This document shows positions 37,307-47,303 of a DNA stretch of 64,000 bases, piece after piece. This DNA comes from Clostridia bacterium. Lineage in GTDB: Bacteria > Bacillota > Clostridia > Oscillospirales > Acutalibacteraceae. Position 1 is the first letter of the stretch. The number at the start of each line of letters is the position of its first letter. The stretch is from positions 1 to 64,000 of the forward strand of contig JAQXHF010000004.1 in NCBI GenBank assembly GCA_029007095.1, given 5' to 3'. Under the pieces are notes generated by a model. That model did no database searches. It was given only the letters and a program-made list of their open reading frames with translations, and was not told where the DNA came from. The position numbers and the translations under genes are program-made.

Positions 37307-39739
37307 ATGAAAGAAATTAAACTGATATGCAACGCACATCTTGATCCCGTTTGGTTATGGCGCCGCGATGAAGGTATGGCTGAAGCTATTTCAACTTTTC
37401 GCGTTGCCGCCGAATTTTGCAGGCTTTATGACGGGTTTGTATTCAACCACAACGAAGCGGTTTTATATGAATGGATAGAAGAAAACGAACCTGCTCTTTT
37501 TGATGAAATCTGCGAGCTTGTAAAACTCGGAAAATGGAAAATAATGGGTGGATGGTATCTACAGCCCGACTGCCTTATGCCCTGCGGAGAATCCATAATC
37601 CGCCAGATAAAATACGGCAGGAAATATTTTTATGAGAAATTCGGCGTTAAACCCTCAACTGCCATAAACTTCGACTCATTCGGTCATTCAAGAGGACTGG
37701 TACAGATTCTGAAAAAATGCGGTTACGATTCCTATGTCCATATGCGCCCGTCTGACACAACAACAGACAACGATTACCTTTGGGAGGGGTATGACGGGAG
37801 CAGGATTTGCGTACACCGCACAAAAACAGGCTATAATACCGCCCGCGGAACGATGGCTCGAAATCTTGATGAATTTATAAACAACAAAGCAGACGAGGGT
37901 TGCAATCTTCTGCTGTGGGGTATCGGCAATCACGGCGGCGGACCGTCAAAAGAAGACCTTGACCAAATTGCGCAATACACCGATAACCACCCGGATATAA
38001 AGATTTCTCATTCGTGGTGTGAGGATTATTTTGCACAGCTTGACAAGACCTGTCTGCCCACGATAAGAAGCTCACTTGTTCACTGTATGGTAGGCTGCTA
38101 CACATCCATGGTGCAGATTAAGCAGGCTCACCGCAGACTGGAAAATGAAATTGCCCTGTGTGAAAAGTTGCTCGCCGCCGACGAAACGGAGTATGACAAA
38201 GCGAAACTGGAAGAGGCGGAAAAAGCGCTTATTTTCTGTGAGTTTCACGATATACTTCCCGGCTCCATGATAAAAAGCGCTGAGAACGATTCCCTACGTC
38301 TGCTGAATTACGGCTCTGAAATTGTATCAAGACTCATCACAAAGGCTTTCTTTTCCCTTTGCCGCGGTCAAGAGAAATGTGCAGACGGTGAAATACCGAT
38401 TCTCGTTTTCAATCCGCATCCGTACACAGTTACTCAGTGCGTTGAGACGGAGTTTCAGCTTGCAGATCAAAACTGGTCGGATAACGAATACACAATAGCA
38501 AATGTCTATGACGAAACAGGGAAACAACTGTATTCTCAAAATGAGAAAGAAGAATGCAGCTTCTCGCTTGACTGGCGTAAGCATATTGTCTTTACTGCCG
38601 AGCTGAAACCTATGAGCATCAGCCGCTTCAACTGTAAACTGAATGTCATCAACTCTCCGAGCAGACCTGTTGCCGCATGTGATATGAACGACACACACTT
38701 CTTCATCAGCAACTCCAAAATGAAAGTATGGATAAGCAAAGCAACAGGGCTTATCGACAAATACGAAGTGAATGGTACGGATTATCTCAAAGCCAACAGC
38801 GGAAGAATTGATGTGTATCAAGACAATGAAGATCCGTGGGGAATGACGGTTGACGGATTCCATGACAAAATCGGAGAATTCAAGCTTCTGAATAAAAAAG
38901 AAGCGAACCTTTTTAACGGTTATCCTGATGCCGATCATGAAAATGTTCGGGTAATAGAAAATGGTGATGTTCGCTGTAAAATTCAGGCAATCTTTCAACA
39001 TAAGACTTCTTTTGCCGTTATAACATATACAATTCCGAAGCAATCCGAGTACATTGATATAAAAGTAAAAATTCTCTCAAATGACTCTAATGTTATGTAT
39101 AAACTAACCTTTGAATCCACATTGGAGAATCCCGATTTTATCGGTCAGTCAATGTTCGGCAGAGAAAAATTATACAGCGATGGGAGAGAGATAACTTTTC
39201 AGAAATGGTGCGGTCTTTTTCAGCATAACAAAAGTCTCGCCGTGCTCAATAAAGGTACTTACGGCGGCAGTTCAAAAGGCAGTTGCTTCAGTATATCTCT
39301 GCTTCGCACGCCCGTTTATTCGGCACACCCGATCAATGACAGGCCCATTGCCGATAACCGTCTCAGCCACAATCATATAGATATCGGTGAGCGCGAATTT
39401 GAATACAGACTTACGGCTGAAACTGCACATATTGATAAAGAAGCAGAAATCTTCAATCAAGCGCCGTACACGCTTTCATTCTTCCCTTCGGGCGACGGAA
39501 CGAAAAAGGAAACCGAACTGTTGCTTGACAATGACGATGTTATTCTGACAGCCTATAAAGCCATATCTGCTGAGAAAAAACTGATAAGGCTGTATAATTC
39601 GCTCGGAGCGGATACCGAAACAACGCTTATGATGAACGAAAAAAGATTTTTAATCCGTTTGACCACATATGAAGTCAAAACGCTGCTCATTACGCAAGAT
39701 ACGATTACCGAAACCGATATGATAAGTGAAGAATTGTAA
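37307..39739 (+). CDS. Alpha-mannosidase-like GH38 family protein
   Basis: ICNAHLDPVWLWRRDEGMAEAISTFR; VFNHNEAVLYEWIEENEP; INFDSFGHSRGLVQILKKCGYDSYVHMRP. Confidence 0.85.
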   Translation: MKEIKLICNAHLDPVWLWRRDEGMAEAISTFRVAAEFCRLYDGFVFNHNEAVLYEWIEENEPALFDEICELVKLGKWKIMGGWYLQPDCLMPCGESIIRQIKYGRKYFYEKFGVKPSTAINFDSFGHSRGLVQILKKCGYDSYVHMRPSDTTTDNDYLWEGYDGSRICVHRTKTGYNTARGTMARNLDEFINNKADEGCNLLLWGIGNHGGGPSKEDLDQIAQYTDNHPDIKISHSWCEDYFAQLDKTCLPTIRSSLVHCMVGCYTSMVQIKQAHRRLENEIALCEKLLAADETEYDKAKLEEAEKALIFCEFHDILPGSMIKSAENDSLRLLNYGSEIVSRLITKAFFSLCRGQEKCADGEIPILVFNPHPYTVTQCVETEFQLADQNWSDNEYTIANVYDETGKQLYSQNEKEECSFSLDWRKHIVFTAELKPMSISRFNCKLNVINSPSRPVAACDMNDTHFFISNSKMKVWISKATGLIDKYEVNGTDYLKANSGRIDVYQDNEDPWGMTVDGFHDKIGEFKLLNKKEANLFNGYPDADHENVRVIENGDVRCKIQAIFQHKTSFAVITYTIPKQSEYIDIKVKILSNDSNVMYKLTFESTLENPDFIGQSMFGREKLYSDGREITFQKWCGLFQHNKSLAVLNKGTYGGSSKGSCFSISLLRTPVYSAHPINDRPIADNRLSHNHIDIGEREFEYRLTAETAHIDKEAEIFNQAPYTLSFFPSGDGTKKETELLLDNDDVILTAYKAISAEKKLIRLYNSLGADTETTLMMNEKRFLIRLTTYEVKTLLITQDTITETDMISEEL

Positions 39740-39773
39740 AAACAGGCGAAAAGATATAAAGTGAGGTTTAAAA

Positions 39774-40358
39774 ATGAAATTTGATAAAGCACAGTATGAA
39801 GCGTCCTACGGCACCTCGGCGCAGCTTCCGCAGTCGGAGGAAGCCGAAATTGCTTTTGCCGGTCGTTCCAATGTCGGCAAATCATCACTTCTCAATAAAA
39901 TTTTAAATCGAAAAAATCTTGCCAGAGTGAGTTCTGTACCGGGGAAAACAGTCACCGTTAATTTCTTTGAATGTGACGGAACGAAGCTCGTTGACTTGCC
40001 GGGTTACGGGTATGCCAAGGTTAATTTTAACGAAAAGAAACGCTGGGCGGATTTGATGGAGGGTTATTTTAACTCCGGTAGAAATATCAAATTGGTTGTT
40101 CAGCTGACGGATATGCGCCGTCCGGCAACGAAAGACGATTTGGATATGATGCGCTTTATGCAGTCGGCGGGATACCGCTTCATAGTCGTTATGACAAAAA
40201 GCGATAAGTTAAACAAAACAGAGTACGCCAACAGGCTTGAAGCCGTTAAATCTGAACTTGCCGAGTTCGGAGACATAACCGTAATACCGTTTTCAGCCTC
40301 AAACGGCGACGGTGTTCAGGCGGTTAAGGACGCCATTTCGGACGCCTTAGAAATGTAA
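39774..40358 (+). CDS. ysxC: Ribosome biogenesis GTP-binding protein YsxC/EngB
   Basis: EIAFAGRSNVGKSSLLNKILNRKNLARVSSVPGKTVTVNFF; LVDLPGYGYAKV; VMTKSDKLNK. Confidence 0.95.
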   Translation: MKFDKAQYEASYGTSAQLPQSEEAEIAFAGRSNVGKSSLLNKILNRKNLARVSSVPGKTVTVNFFECDGTKLVDLPGYGYAKVNFNEKKRWADLMEGYFNSGRNIKLVVQLTDMRRPATKDDLDMMRFMQSAGYRFIVVMTKSDKLNKTEYANRLEAVKSELAEFGDITVIPFSASNGDGVQAVKDAISDALEM

Positions 40359-40363
40359 AAGGG

Positions 40364-40408
40364 CAGGGTTGCTGCATTAGCTTTCGCTTAATGTGACAAC
40401 CCTGTTTT
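40364..40408. terminator. Terminator hairpin between ysxC and GNAT gene
   Basis: CAGGGTTG..GCATTAG..CTTAATG..CAACCCTG followed by TTTT. Confidence 0.75.
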
Positions 40409-40428
40409 GCTATGTTGTTTTAACCTCG

Positions 40429-41049
40429 TTATACAAGCTGTCCCGGAAGTTTCAGCTTTGTTTTAGGCGGGAATTTTTTGTCGAATTCCTCGGCTTTATC
40501 TTCGTCGACAAAGTATCCGTCGGGTGTTCGATAAACACCCGTCACGCCGTCAAGGTATCCTTCTTTCAGCTCATTGAGCAGGAAATACGGAACCTCCTCG
40601 CTTCTCGGCTCGGCATAGTAATGTATGCCTTTTTTGCTCGCAATATCAAATCCGCAATGGGAATAAAAATCAATATTTCCCTCCATGCAAAGCGCACCGA
40701 CTTTAAGCTCCTTCGCTTTGCTGATTGCATAGTCGAGAAGAGCTTTGCCGTATCCCTGCCGCTGATACTTTGGAGCAATACTTATAGGGCCGAAAGTCAT
40801 AATGGGAAACTTTCTTCCGTCATCGGCGATGATTTGGGCGCGCACAAAAGCGATCTGCCCGATTATTTCTTTGTCTGTTTCCATAACAAAGTCGAGTTCG
40901 GGAACAAAATCCTTATCGTTTCTGAGTATATGCAGAACATAATGCTCGGTACAACCGGGACGGTAAACATTCCAAAATGCTTCTCTTACAAGATTTTCTG
41001 TTGCTTCAAAGTCTGTGGGGTTTTCCAAACGGATAATATAATTGTTCAT
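40429..41049 (-). CDS. GNAT family N-acetyltransferase (YhbS-like)
   Basis: MTFGPISIAPKYQRQGYGKALLDYAISKAKELKVGALCMEGNIDFYSHCGFDIASKKGIHY; strong SD CAGGAGGTCAC. Confidence 0.85.
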   Translation of the reverse strand: MNNYIIRLENPTDFEATENLVREAFWNVYRPGCTEHYVLHILRNDKDFVPELDFVMETDKEIIGQIAFVRAQIIADDGRKFPIMTFGPISIAPKYQRQGYGKALLDYAISKAKELKVGALCMEGNIDFYSHCGFDIASKKGIHYYAEPRSEEVPYFLLNELKEGYLDGVTGVYRTPDGYFVDEDKAEEFDKKFPPKTKLKLPGQLV

Positions 41050-41208
41050 AGTGACCTCCTGAAAATTGTAACATTAAAGTATGATAAACAATCGGGAGGC
41101 TTTGAGATTTTCGCGGCCTCCCGGTCAGCGAACAATCTCCGAAGCGTTGTTTTTAATCAAACAGCAATCTCCTAAAAATAAATTTATATAAAATCGAAAT
41201 TTTATATC
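41050..41208 (-). promoter_or_regulatory. Structured leader of the GNAT gene (candidate attenuator)
   Basis: UUCG-loop hairpin (41186-41207), SD AGGAG (41169-41173), possible 11-codon ORF (41125-41160), 8-bp GC hairpin CGGGAGGC/GCCTCCCG (41093-41123), SD of GNAT. Confidence 0.5.
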
Positions 41209-41214
41209 GTTAAA

Positions 41215-41243
41215 ATTATATACCATACATAATCGTATGTCAA
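41215..41243 (-). promoter_or_regulatory. Consensus sigma-A promoter for GNAT leader
   Basis: Minus strand TTGACA-17 nt-TATAAT. Confidence 0.8.
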
Positions 41244-41431
41244 CACGGCATAGGCCGTATTTTGTAAATTTGCCTATTGAATTGTGTGAAAGAAACAAGG
41301 CGAACACTATTTCTTGTGGAATTTTCATAAGGGTGTAAAATATTGATTTTTACTGTTCCTTTTATGCCGAATTTTGTGTATAATATAAAATCAAGGCGTT
41401 ATAGCTTTATCAATAAAAAGGAATGTTAAGA

Positions 41432-42409
41432 ATGTCTTATAAAATAAATCCTAATATGTATGCTTCAACTTTCCCGATTCCGTCGCAGATAGTTGATGAG
41501 GATATTAAAATGGTAAGCCCGGCGCAGCTGAAAACCTTGCTCTGGGTTTTTCGCCATCCTGCCGAGGAGTATGATTGTGAAGCGATAGCAAAAGAGATAG
41601 GATATAAAGATTACGATGTGCGCGACGCAATGATTTATTGGTCGGGCAAGGGAATTCTGATGACGGGCGAAAATGAAGCTCCCGTCCGCGATGTGAAAAT
41701 AACTGTCGAGCCAAAAACCGAAACCGTTAAAGCTAAACTGCCGGAAATTAAACAGGTAGGACTTTCCTATGAACAGATAGAGGCTCGCTGTAAAGAGTCT
41801 CCCGAAATTACAAATATGTTCAATGATATACAGAAGGTCCTCGGCAAAACTATCGGATATAACGGCCAGAGCGTTCTTATTACCCTGCACGACGGCTACG
41901 GACTGCCGATAGAGGTTATTTATATGCTCGTTGAATACTGTGTTTCTGTCGGGAAAACTGCATTTTCTTACATAGCCAAGGTCGGCAGAGATTGGGGCGA
42001 AAAGGAAATAGATACTATCGAAAAGGCGGATAAACAAATTTCCGTACTCAATGAATGTAACGGAGTTTGGCGTGAGTTTGCCGCTATGGCAGGAATTCAG
42101 AATTCAAAGCCAACCTCAGCGCAGTCTGCATATATCAGGACATGGACGACAGAGATGAAATTCAGCGTTGATATGATTTATCTTGCCTATGAGGAAGCTA
42201 TCGACCATTCGGGAAAGATAAGCTTCCCTTATATGAATAAAGTCCTTGCAAACTGGAACGCCAAGGGACTCAAAACTCCCGAAGCTGTCGAAAAGGAAAA
42301 GGAAGAATTCAGAAGCCGTGCGTCACAAAAGAAAAATGATTCGTCATACGATATCGACGAATTTAAACGCAGGGCGGACAAATTACCGGTTTATAAGCAA
42401 AATCAATAA
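41432..42409 (+). CDS. DnaD domain replication protein
   Basis: VSPAQLKTLLWVFRHPAEEYDCEAIAKEIGYKDYDVRDAMIYWSGKGIL N-terminal wHTH; two DnaD-like YN/W(E/G) segments incl. DMIYLAYEEAIDHSGKISFPYMNKVLANWNAKGL. Confidence 0.85.
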   Translation: MSYKINPNMYASTFPIPSQIVDEDIKMVSPAQLKTLLWVFRHPAEEYDCEAIAKEIGYKDYDVRDAMIYWSGKGILMTGENEAPVRDVKITVEPKTETVKAKLPEIKQVGLSYEQIEARCKESPEITNMFNDIQKVLGKTIGYNGQSVLITLHDGYGLPIEVIYMLVEYCVSVGKTAFSYIAKVGRDWGEKEIDTIEKADKQISVLNECNGVWREFAAMAGIQNSKPTSAQSAYIRTWTTEMKFSVDMIYLAYEEAIDHSGKISFPYMNKVLANWNAKGLKTPEAVEKEKEEFRSRASQKKNDSSYDIDEFKRRADKLPVYKQNQ

Positions 42410-42439
42410 TTTTCAGTAAATTGCAAAAGAGGTGTAATC

Positions 42440-43408
42440 GTGCCTTACAGTAGAGAAACTTATGAAGCGGCGGAGCGTGAAATCAAGGAAAGACGCAAAC
42501 GGGCGCTTGCCGAGAGAGAAAAACGGCACAGCGAGGCTGTCGCTGTAATTCCGGAAATTTTAGAGCTTGAAAATACTATGTCAAAGGCCGGTCTTGACGC
42601 GGTTAAGGCTATCGGTATGAATCCCGATACATCTGCCGATTATATTAAAAGGCTCGCAAAAGTAAATATGGACGCTCAGGAAAAGCGCAGAAAGCTGCTT
42701 GCCGATAACGGATTTGCACCCGATTGGCTCGATGTTCATTATGTGTGCAAGGTCTGCGAGGACAAGGGAGTTAATGACGGAAAAATCTGCGAATGTTTTA
42801 AGACTCTGCTGCGTTCTATCGAGTACGAGAAGCTTTGCTCCAAACTCCCTGTTGACAAATGTCGGTTTGATAATTTTAAGCTTGATTATTACCCCGACGG
42901 CGCAGGAATAAGTCCGAGAAAGAGAATGGAGAGCGTGTATAATTACTGCAAGGCATATGCGGAGGATTTCAGCTTACATTCTCCGAGCCTGCTTCTTTAC
43001 GGACTGACGGGACTCGGTAAAACACACCTGTCGCTTGCCGTTGCGGCAAAGGCTGTCGAAAAGGGTTACGGCGTTATTTATACCTCGGCGCAAAATCTTT
43101 TTAACCGTCTTGAAAGAGAAAAATTCGGCAGAGCCGAAGATTGTTCCACCGAACAAAACACTCTTGACTGCGACCTGCTGATAATCGACGACCTCGGAGC
43201 TGAGTTTTCTACTCAGTTTACCGTTTCGGCTCTGTATAACATCGTCAATTCGCGCGATTTGGAAATGAAGCCGACGATTATAAGCACCAACCTTGCTCCC
43301 GACGATTTGAAAAAAACTTATACGGACAGAATTGCGTCAAGAATTCTCAGCAATTATGTTTCGCTGTATTTTGCGGGTTCGGATATAAGACAGCTAAAAA
43401 CTCAGTAA
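42440..43408 (+). CDS. Helicase-loader-type AAA+ ATPase (DnaC/DnaI-like)
   Basis: CKVCEDKGVNDGKICEC zinc-binding segment; LLLYGLTGLGKTHLSLAVAAKAVEKGYGVIYTSAQNLFNRLE; LLIIDDLGAEF. Confidence 0.9.
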   Translation: MPYSRETYEAAEREIKERRKRALAEREKRHSEAVAVIPEILELENTMSKAGLDAVKAIGMNPDTSADYIKRLAKVNMDAQEKRRKLLADNGFAPDWLDVHYVCKVCEDKGVNDGKICECFKTLLRSIEYEKLCSKLPVDKCRFDNFKLDYYPDGAGISPRKRMESVYNYCKAYAEDFSLHSPSLLLYGLTGLGKTHLSLAVAAKAVEKGYGVIYTSAQNLFNRLEREKFGRAEDCSTEQNTLDCDLLIIDDLGAEFSTQFTVSALYNIVNSRDLEMKPTIISTNLAPDDLKKTYTDRIASRILSNYVSLYFAGSDIRQLKTQ

Positions 43409-43435
43409 ATTAAGTCAAAAAACAGTTAAAAACTA

Positions 43436-43464
43436 TTGGAACTGTCGATTTAATATTGTATAAT
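43436..43464 (+). promoter_or_regulatory. Sigma-A-type promoter for hprK
   Basis: TTGGAA-17 nt-TATAAT. Confidence 0.6.
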
Positions 43465-43495
43465 ACATATTATGAAGAGATTATAAAGCGAAGGA

Positions 43496-44473
43496 GTGAC
43501 ATACTTGGCGGCTAAATATACGATATCTTTGGAAAAAATCGTAAAAACTCATGGATTTGAAGTTGTTTACGCACCTAAGAATATATCCGAAATTTTTGTT
43601 TCGTCACCCGATGTTTACCGACCGGGACTTATTTTTGCCGGATTTGCAAAATACTTCGATCCTGACAGAATACAATTTCTCGGCGCTGCGGAAACTGAGT
43701 ATATAAAGAGCTTTGAACCCGAACAAAGAGCCGATATTATTAAACGGCTTCTTGCAAAGAAACCCGTCGCCGTTGTGCTGACGAGAAATCTCAAATATAC
43801 GGATGAATTCATAGAGCTTGCAAAGGAATACGGCGTACCTCTGCTGAGTACGGCGGAGGGTACTTCAAGCTGTATGTCCACCCTTATAGCATATCTTAAT
43901 GTCGAGCTTGCACCGAGGATTACGCGGCACGGAGTTTTCGTCGAGATTTACGGCGAGGGAGTTCTGATACTCGGTGACAGCGGAGTGGGAAAAAGCGAAA
44001 CTGCTTTGGAGCTTATAAACAGAGGTCACAGACTTATTGCCGACGACGCTGTTGAGATACGCAAGGTTTCGCACAAAACTCTTGTAGGTTCCGCGCCGGA
44101 AAACATACGCCACTTTATAGAGCTTCGCGGAGTCGGAGTAATAAATGCGCGCAGACTTTTCGGTATCGGCTCGGTAAAAATTTCGGAAAAGATAGATATG
44201 GTAGTTCAGCTTGAACAATGGGATCCCGAAAAAACTTACGACCGTATGGGACTGGAAACAGAAACTATTGATATTCTCGGTATCAGCATACCTATAAATG
44301 TGGTGCCGGTCAATCCCGGAAGAAATATCTCTATCATCATCGAAACTGCCGCTATGAATAACAGGCAGAAGAAAATGGGTTACAATGCTGCCCGTCAGCT
44401 TCTGCACAACCTCGGTATGACCGATGATGTCGTACCCGAACAGGAAGAATTGGAAATCTGGCATAATTTTTGA
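43496..44473 (+). CDS. hprK: HPr kinase/phosphorylase
   Basis: VLILGDSGVGKSETALELINRGHRLIADDAVEI; LRGVGVINARRLFG; LEQWDPEKTYDRMGLE. Confidence 0.96.
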   Translation: MTYLAAKYTISLEKIVKTHGFEVVYAPKNISEIFVSSPDVYRPGLIFAGFAKYFDPDRIQFLGAAETEYIKSFEPEQRADIIKRLLAKKPVAVVLTRNLKYTDEFIELAKEYGVPLLSTAEGTSSCMSTLIAYLNVELAPRITRHGVFVEIYGEGVLILGDSGVGKSETALELINRGHRLIADDAVEIRKVSHKTLVGSAPENIRHFIELRGVGVINARRLFGIGSVKISEKIDMVVQLEQWDPEKTYDRMGLETETIDILGISIPINVVPVNPGRNISIIIETAAMNNRQKKMGYNAARQLLHNLGMTDDVVPEQEELEIWHNF

Positions 44474-44515
44474 TATTGCCGCAAAAATAATTAAATTAAA
44501 ATCGGAGGAATTTTT

Positions 44516-45460
44516 ATGTATAAAATCGGAGTTGATCTCGGAGGAACAAATATAGCGGTAGGCGTAGTTGACAAGGACTATAAAATTATCGGCAGAGGCA
44601 AGGTTAAGACTAATTTGCCAAGACCTGCCGAGGAAATTTTTGATGACATAGCTAAGGCTATTCGCCTCGCTGTTGATGACGCAGGACTTACCATGGACGA
44701 TATTGAATCGGTCGGAATAGGTACGCCCGGTTCGGTTAATAAGAGTAAGGGAATTATTGAATTCTCAAACAACCTCGGCTTCAATAATGTTCCGGCAAAG
44801 GCTATGCTTGAGGAACGCATCGGCAAACCCTGCGTATTTGAAAATGACGCAAACGCCGCCGCTCTCGGTGAGGCTTATGCAGGCGCAGGCAACGGAGCAA
44901 AAGATTTTGTTGCGGTCACTCTCGGTACGGGCGTGGGCAGCGGAATTGTTCAGGACGGCAAAATTCTCAGCGGAATAAATGACGCGGCAGGCGAGATAGG
45001 TCATACCGTAATTATGGTTGACGGCGAACAGTGCAACTGCGGCAGAAAGGGCTGCTGGGAAAGATATGCTTCCGCAACCGCTCTTATTTCACAGACAAAG
45101 GCAAAAATGAAGCTTTGCCCGGACAGTAAGATGTGGGAAGTGGTTGACGGCGATATTGACAAGGTAAACGGCAGAACCGCTTTTAACGCTATGTATGAAA
45201 ATGACGAGCCGGCTAAGGAAGTTGTAGAGCAGTATATTAAGTATGTTGCCGTCGGCATTACAAACATTGTAAATACATTTCAGCCGGAGGTTGTCTGCAT
45301 AGGCGGAGGAATAAGCAACGAGGGCGAAAATCTGCTCAATCCCATACGCGAAATTGTTGAGAAAGACCGATATACCAAATATGCTGAAAAGCAGACGAAA
45401 ATCTGCAAAGCTGTTCTCGGTAATGACGCCGGTATAATAGGAGCGGCTCTTGCTGAATAA
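44516..45460 (+). CDS. glcK: ROK family glucokinase
   Basis: IGVDLGGTNIAVGVV; CNCGRKGCWERYAS zinc motif; GAGNGAKDFVAVTLGTGVGSGIV. Confidence 0.9.
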   Translation: MYKIGVDLGGTNIAVGVVDKDYKIIGRGKVKTNLPRPAEEIFDDIAKAIRLAVDDAGLTMDDIESVGIGTPGSVNKSKGIIEFSNNLGFNNVPAKAMLEERIGKPCVFENDANAAALGEAYAGAGNGAKDFVAVTLGTGVGSGIVQDGKILSGINDAAGEIGHTVIMVDGEQCNCGRKGCWERYASATALISQTKAKMKLCPDSKMWEVVDGDIDKVNGRTAFNAMYENDEPAKEVVEQYIKYVAVGITNIVNTFQPEVVCIGGGISNEGENLLNPIREIVEKDRYTKYAEKQTKICKAVLGNDAGIIGAALAE

Positions 45461-45474
45461 ATTGGAGCGTTTTT

Positions 45475-46380
45475 ATGAATTTTGATAAGATTTACAGCCT
45501 TGCCGTTGAGCTTGGCTGCAAGGCTGAATACGGAGTGCCGATGCGCGACTATACTACCTTTAAGACAGGCGGAGCCGCAAGACTTATGATAACTCCGAAC
45601 TCTGACGAAAGTCTTTCAAAGGTAATTGAAGCCTGCAATGACGAGGGTATTAAGCCGCTTATATTGGGAAACGGAAGCAATATGCTTGTTTCCGATAACG
45701 GACTTGATAATGTTGTTATAAATATGTGCCGCCCGAACGCAGAAATCCGAGAACTCTCAGACGGAATCATTGAATGTGACGCAGGTGTGACGATGTCTAA
45801 ACTCTGCAACTTTGCTCTTGAAAAGGGACTTACGGGACTTGAATTCGCATTCGGAATTCCCGGAACAGCCGGCGGCGCGGCTTATATGAATGCGGGCGCT
45901 TACGGCGGCGAAATGAAAGATGTTTTATTTTCGTGCAGCCATATTGAACCCGACGGAAGTATAGGCGAGCTTTCCGATTCCGAGCTTCAACTCGGATACC
46001 GAACAAGCGCGTACGAAAAGAACGGATTTGTTATTACAAAGCTTCGTCTTTCCTTGAAAAAAGGAAATTCCGAAGAGATAAGAGCAAAGATGTATGAGCT
46101 TCTCAAAAGGCGCAAGGATAAGCAACCGCTTGAATTCCCCAGCGCAGGAAGCACATTTAAACGCCCGGAGGGATATTTTGCCGGCAGCCTTATAGAGGAA
46201 TGTGGACTTAAAGGCAAGTCGATAGGCGGAGCGCAGGTTAGTGAAAAACACGCCGGATTTATAATAAACAAGGGCGGCGCAACCTCTGAGGATATTTTAA
46301 ACTTGATTGAATTTGTTAAAGATACTGTCAAGAGGGAAAAGGGCGTGACTCTTGAACCTGAGGTAAGACTTATAAAGTAA
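45475..46380 (+). CDS. murB: UDP-N-acetylmuramate dehydrogenase
   Basis: TTFKTGGAARLMI; LGNGSNMLVSDNG; FGIPGTAGGAAYMNAGAYGGEM; FPSAGSTFKRPEG. Confidence 0.96.
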   Translation: MNFDKIYSLAVELGCKAEYGVPMRDYTTFKTGGAARLMITPNSDESLSKVIEACNDEGIKPLILGNGSNMLVSDNGLDNVVINMCRPNAEIRELSDGIIECDAGVTMSKLCNFALEKGLTGLEFAFGIPGTAGGAAYMNAGAYGGEMKDVLFSCSHIEPDGSIGELSDSELQLGYRTSAYEKNGFVITKLRLSLKKGNSEEIRAKMYELLKRRKDKQPLEFPSAGSTFKRPEGYFAGSLIEECGLKGKSIGGAQVSEKHAGFIINKGGATSEDILNLIEFVKDTVKREKGVTLEPEVRLIK

Positions 46381-46408
46381 TTTAACGCGGTTAAAAAGAA
46401 GGGATAAT

Positions 46409-47269
46409 ATGGAATTACTTATTGTTACGGGAATGTCGGGTTCGGGCAAATCTGCGGTTACGGACGCGTTGGAGGATCTCGGATATTTCTGCGCGGACAA
46501 TATGCCGCCTGCTCTGATTCCGACGATAGCGCAGTTTGTCAATTCGTCGGAAAACCTGACTAAAAAAACCGCAGTTGTTACGGATATCCGAATCGGTGAA
46601 AGTTGGGTTAACGACTTTCTTGCAATGCTCGTAAAGCTTAAAGATTTGAGCTATGAGTATAAGATTCTGTTTGTTGACGCGTCCGATGATGTGCTGATAA
46701 GGCGTTATAAGGAAACACGCAGGAAGCATCCTCTGATTGATGACTGCGACGGCTCGCTCATTCACAGCGTACAGCATGAGAGAGAGCTTTTGCTCCCGAT
46801 TAAGGCTATTGCCGATTATGTGCTTGATACCACTTCCAGCACCGCCGCTGAATGTAAGCGGAGAATTAACGAGATGTTTCTTGAAAATCCTGACAATGCG
46901 CTGAAAATTCGTTGTATGTCTTTTGGTTTTAAGTACGGAATTCCTAACGATTCGGACATTGTTTTTGATGTTCGGTGTCTGCCGAATCCGTTTTACATAC
47001 CCTCAATGAAATATAAAACCGGACTTGATAAGGAAGTAAACGACTATGTTCTGCAATCGGAACAGTCGAGGACGGTGCTTGATAAACTGAACGACCTGAT
47101 ATCATATATGATTCCGCTTTATGTTGACGAGGGCAAGAGCCAGCTTGTTATATCAATCGGCTGTACAGGCGGCAAACACCGCTCCGTTTGCTTTGCGGAG
47201 CATATTGCACAAAAGCTTAAAGAACAGAATTATCCCGTGTCGGTCAAGCACAGAGATATTGAAAAATAA
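46409..47269 (+). CDS. rapZ: RNase adapter protein RapZ (YvcJ)
   Basis: LLIVTGMSGSGKSAVTDALEDLGYFCADNMPPALIP; DVRCLPNPFYIP; VISIGCTGGKHRSVCFAE. Confidence 0.95.
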   Translation: MELLIVTGMSGSGKSAVTDALEDLGYFCADNMPPALIPTIAQFVNSSENLTKKTAVVTDIRIGESWVNDFLAMLVKLKDLSYEYKILFVDASDDVLIRRYKETRRKHPLIDDCDGSLIHSVQHERELLLPIKAIADYVLDTTSSTAAECKRRINEMFLENPDNALKIRCMSFGFKYGIPNDSDIVFDVRCLPNPFYIPSMKYKTGLDKEVNDYVLQSEQSRTVLDKLNDLISYMIPLYVDEGKSQLVISIGCTGGKHRSVCFAEHIAQKLKEQNYPVSVKHRDIEK

Positions 47270-47303
47270 AAGGATTAACTGCGAAAGAGAGGAATGAACG
47301 CAA

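Noticed and set aside
40393-41175. 260-aa plus-strand ORF antisense to the GNAT gene
   Set aside because: Fully covers a clear GNAT CDS and its leader; treated as a chance shadow ORF.
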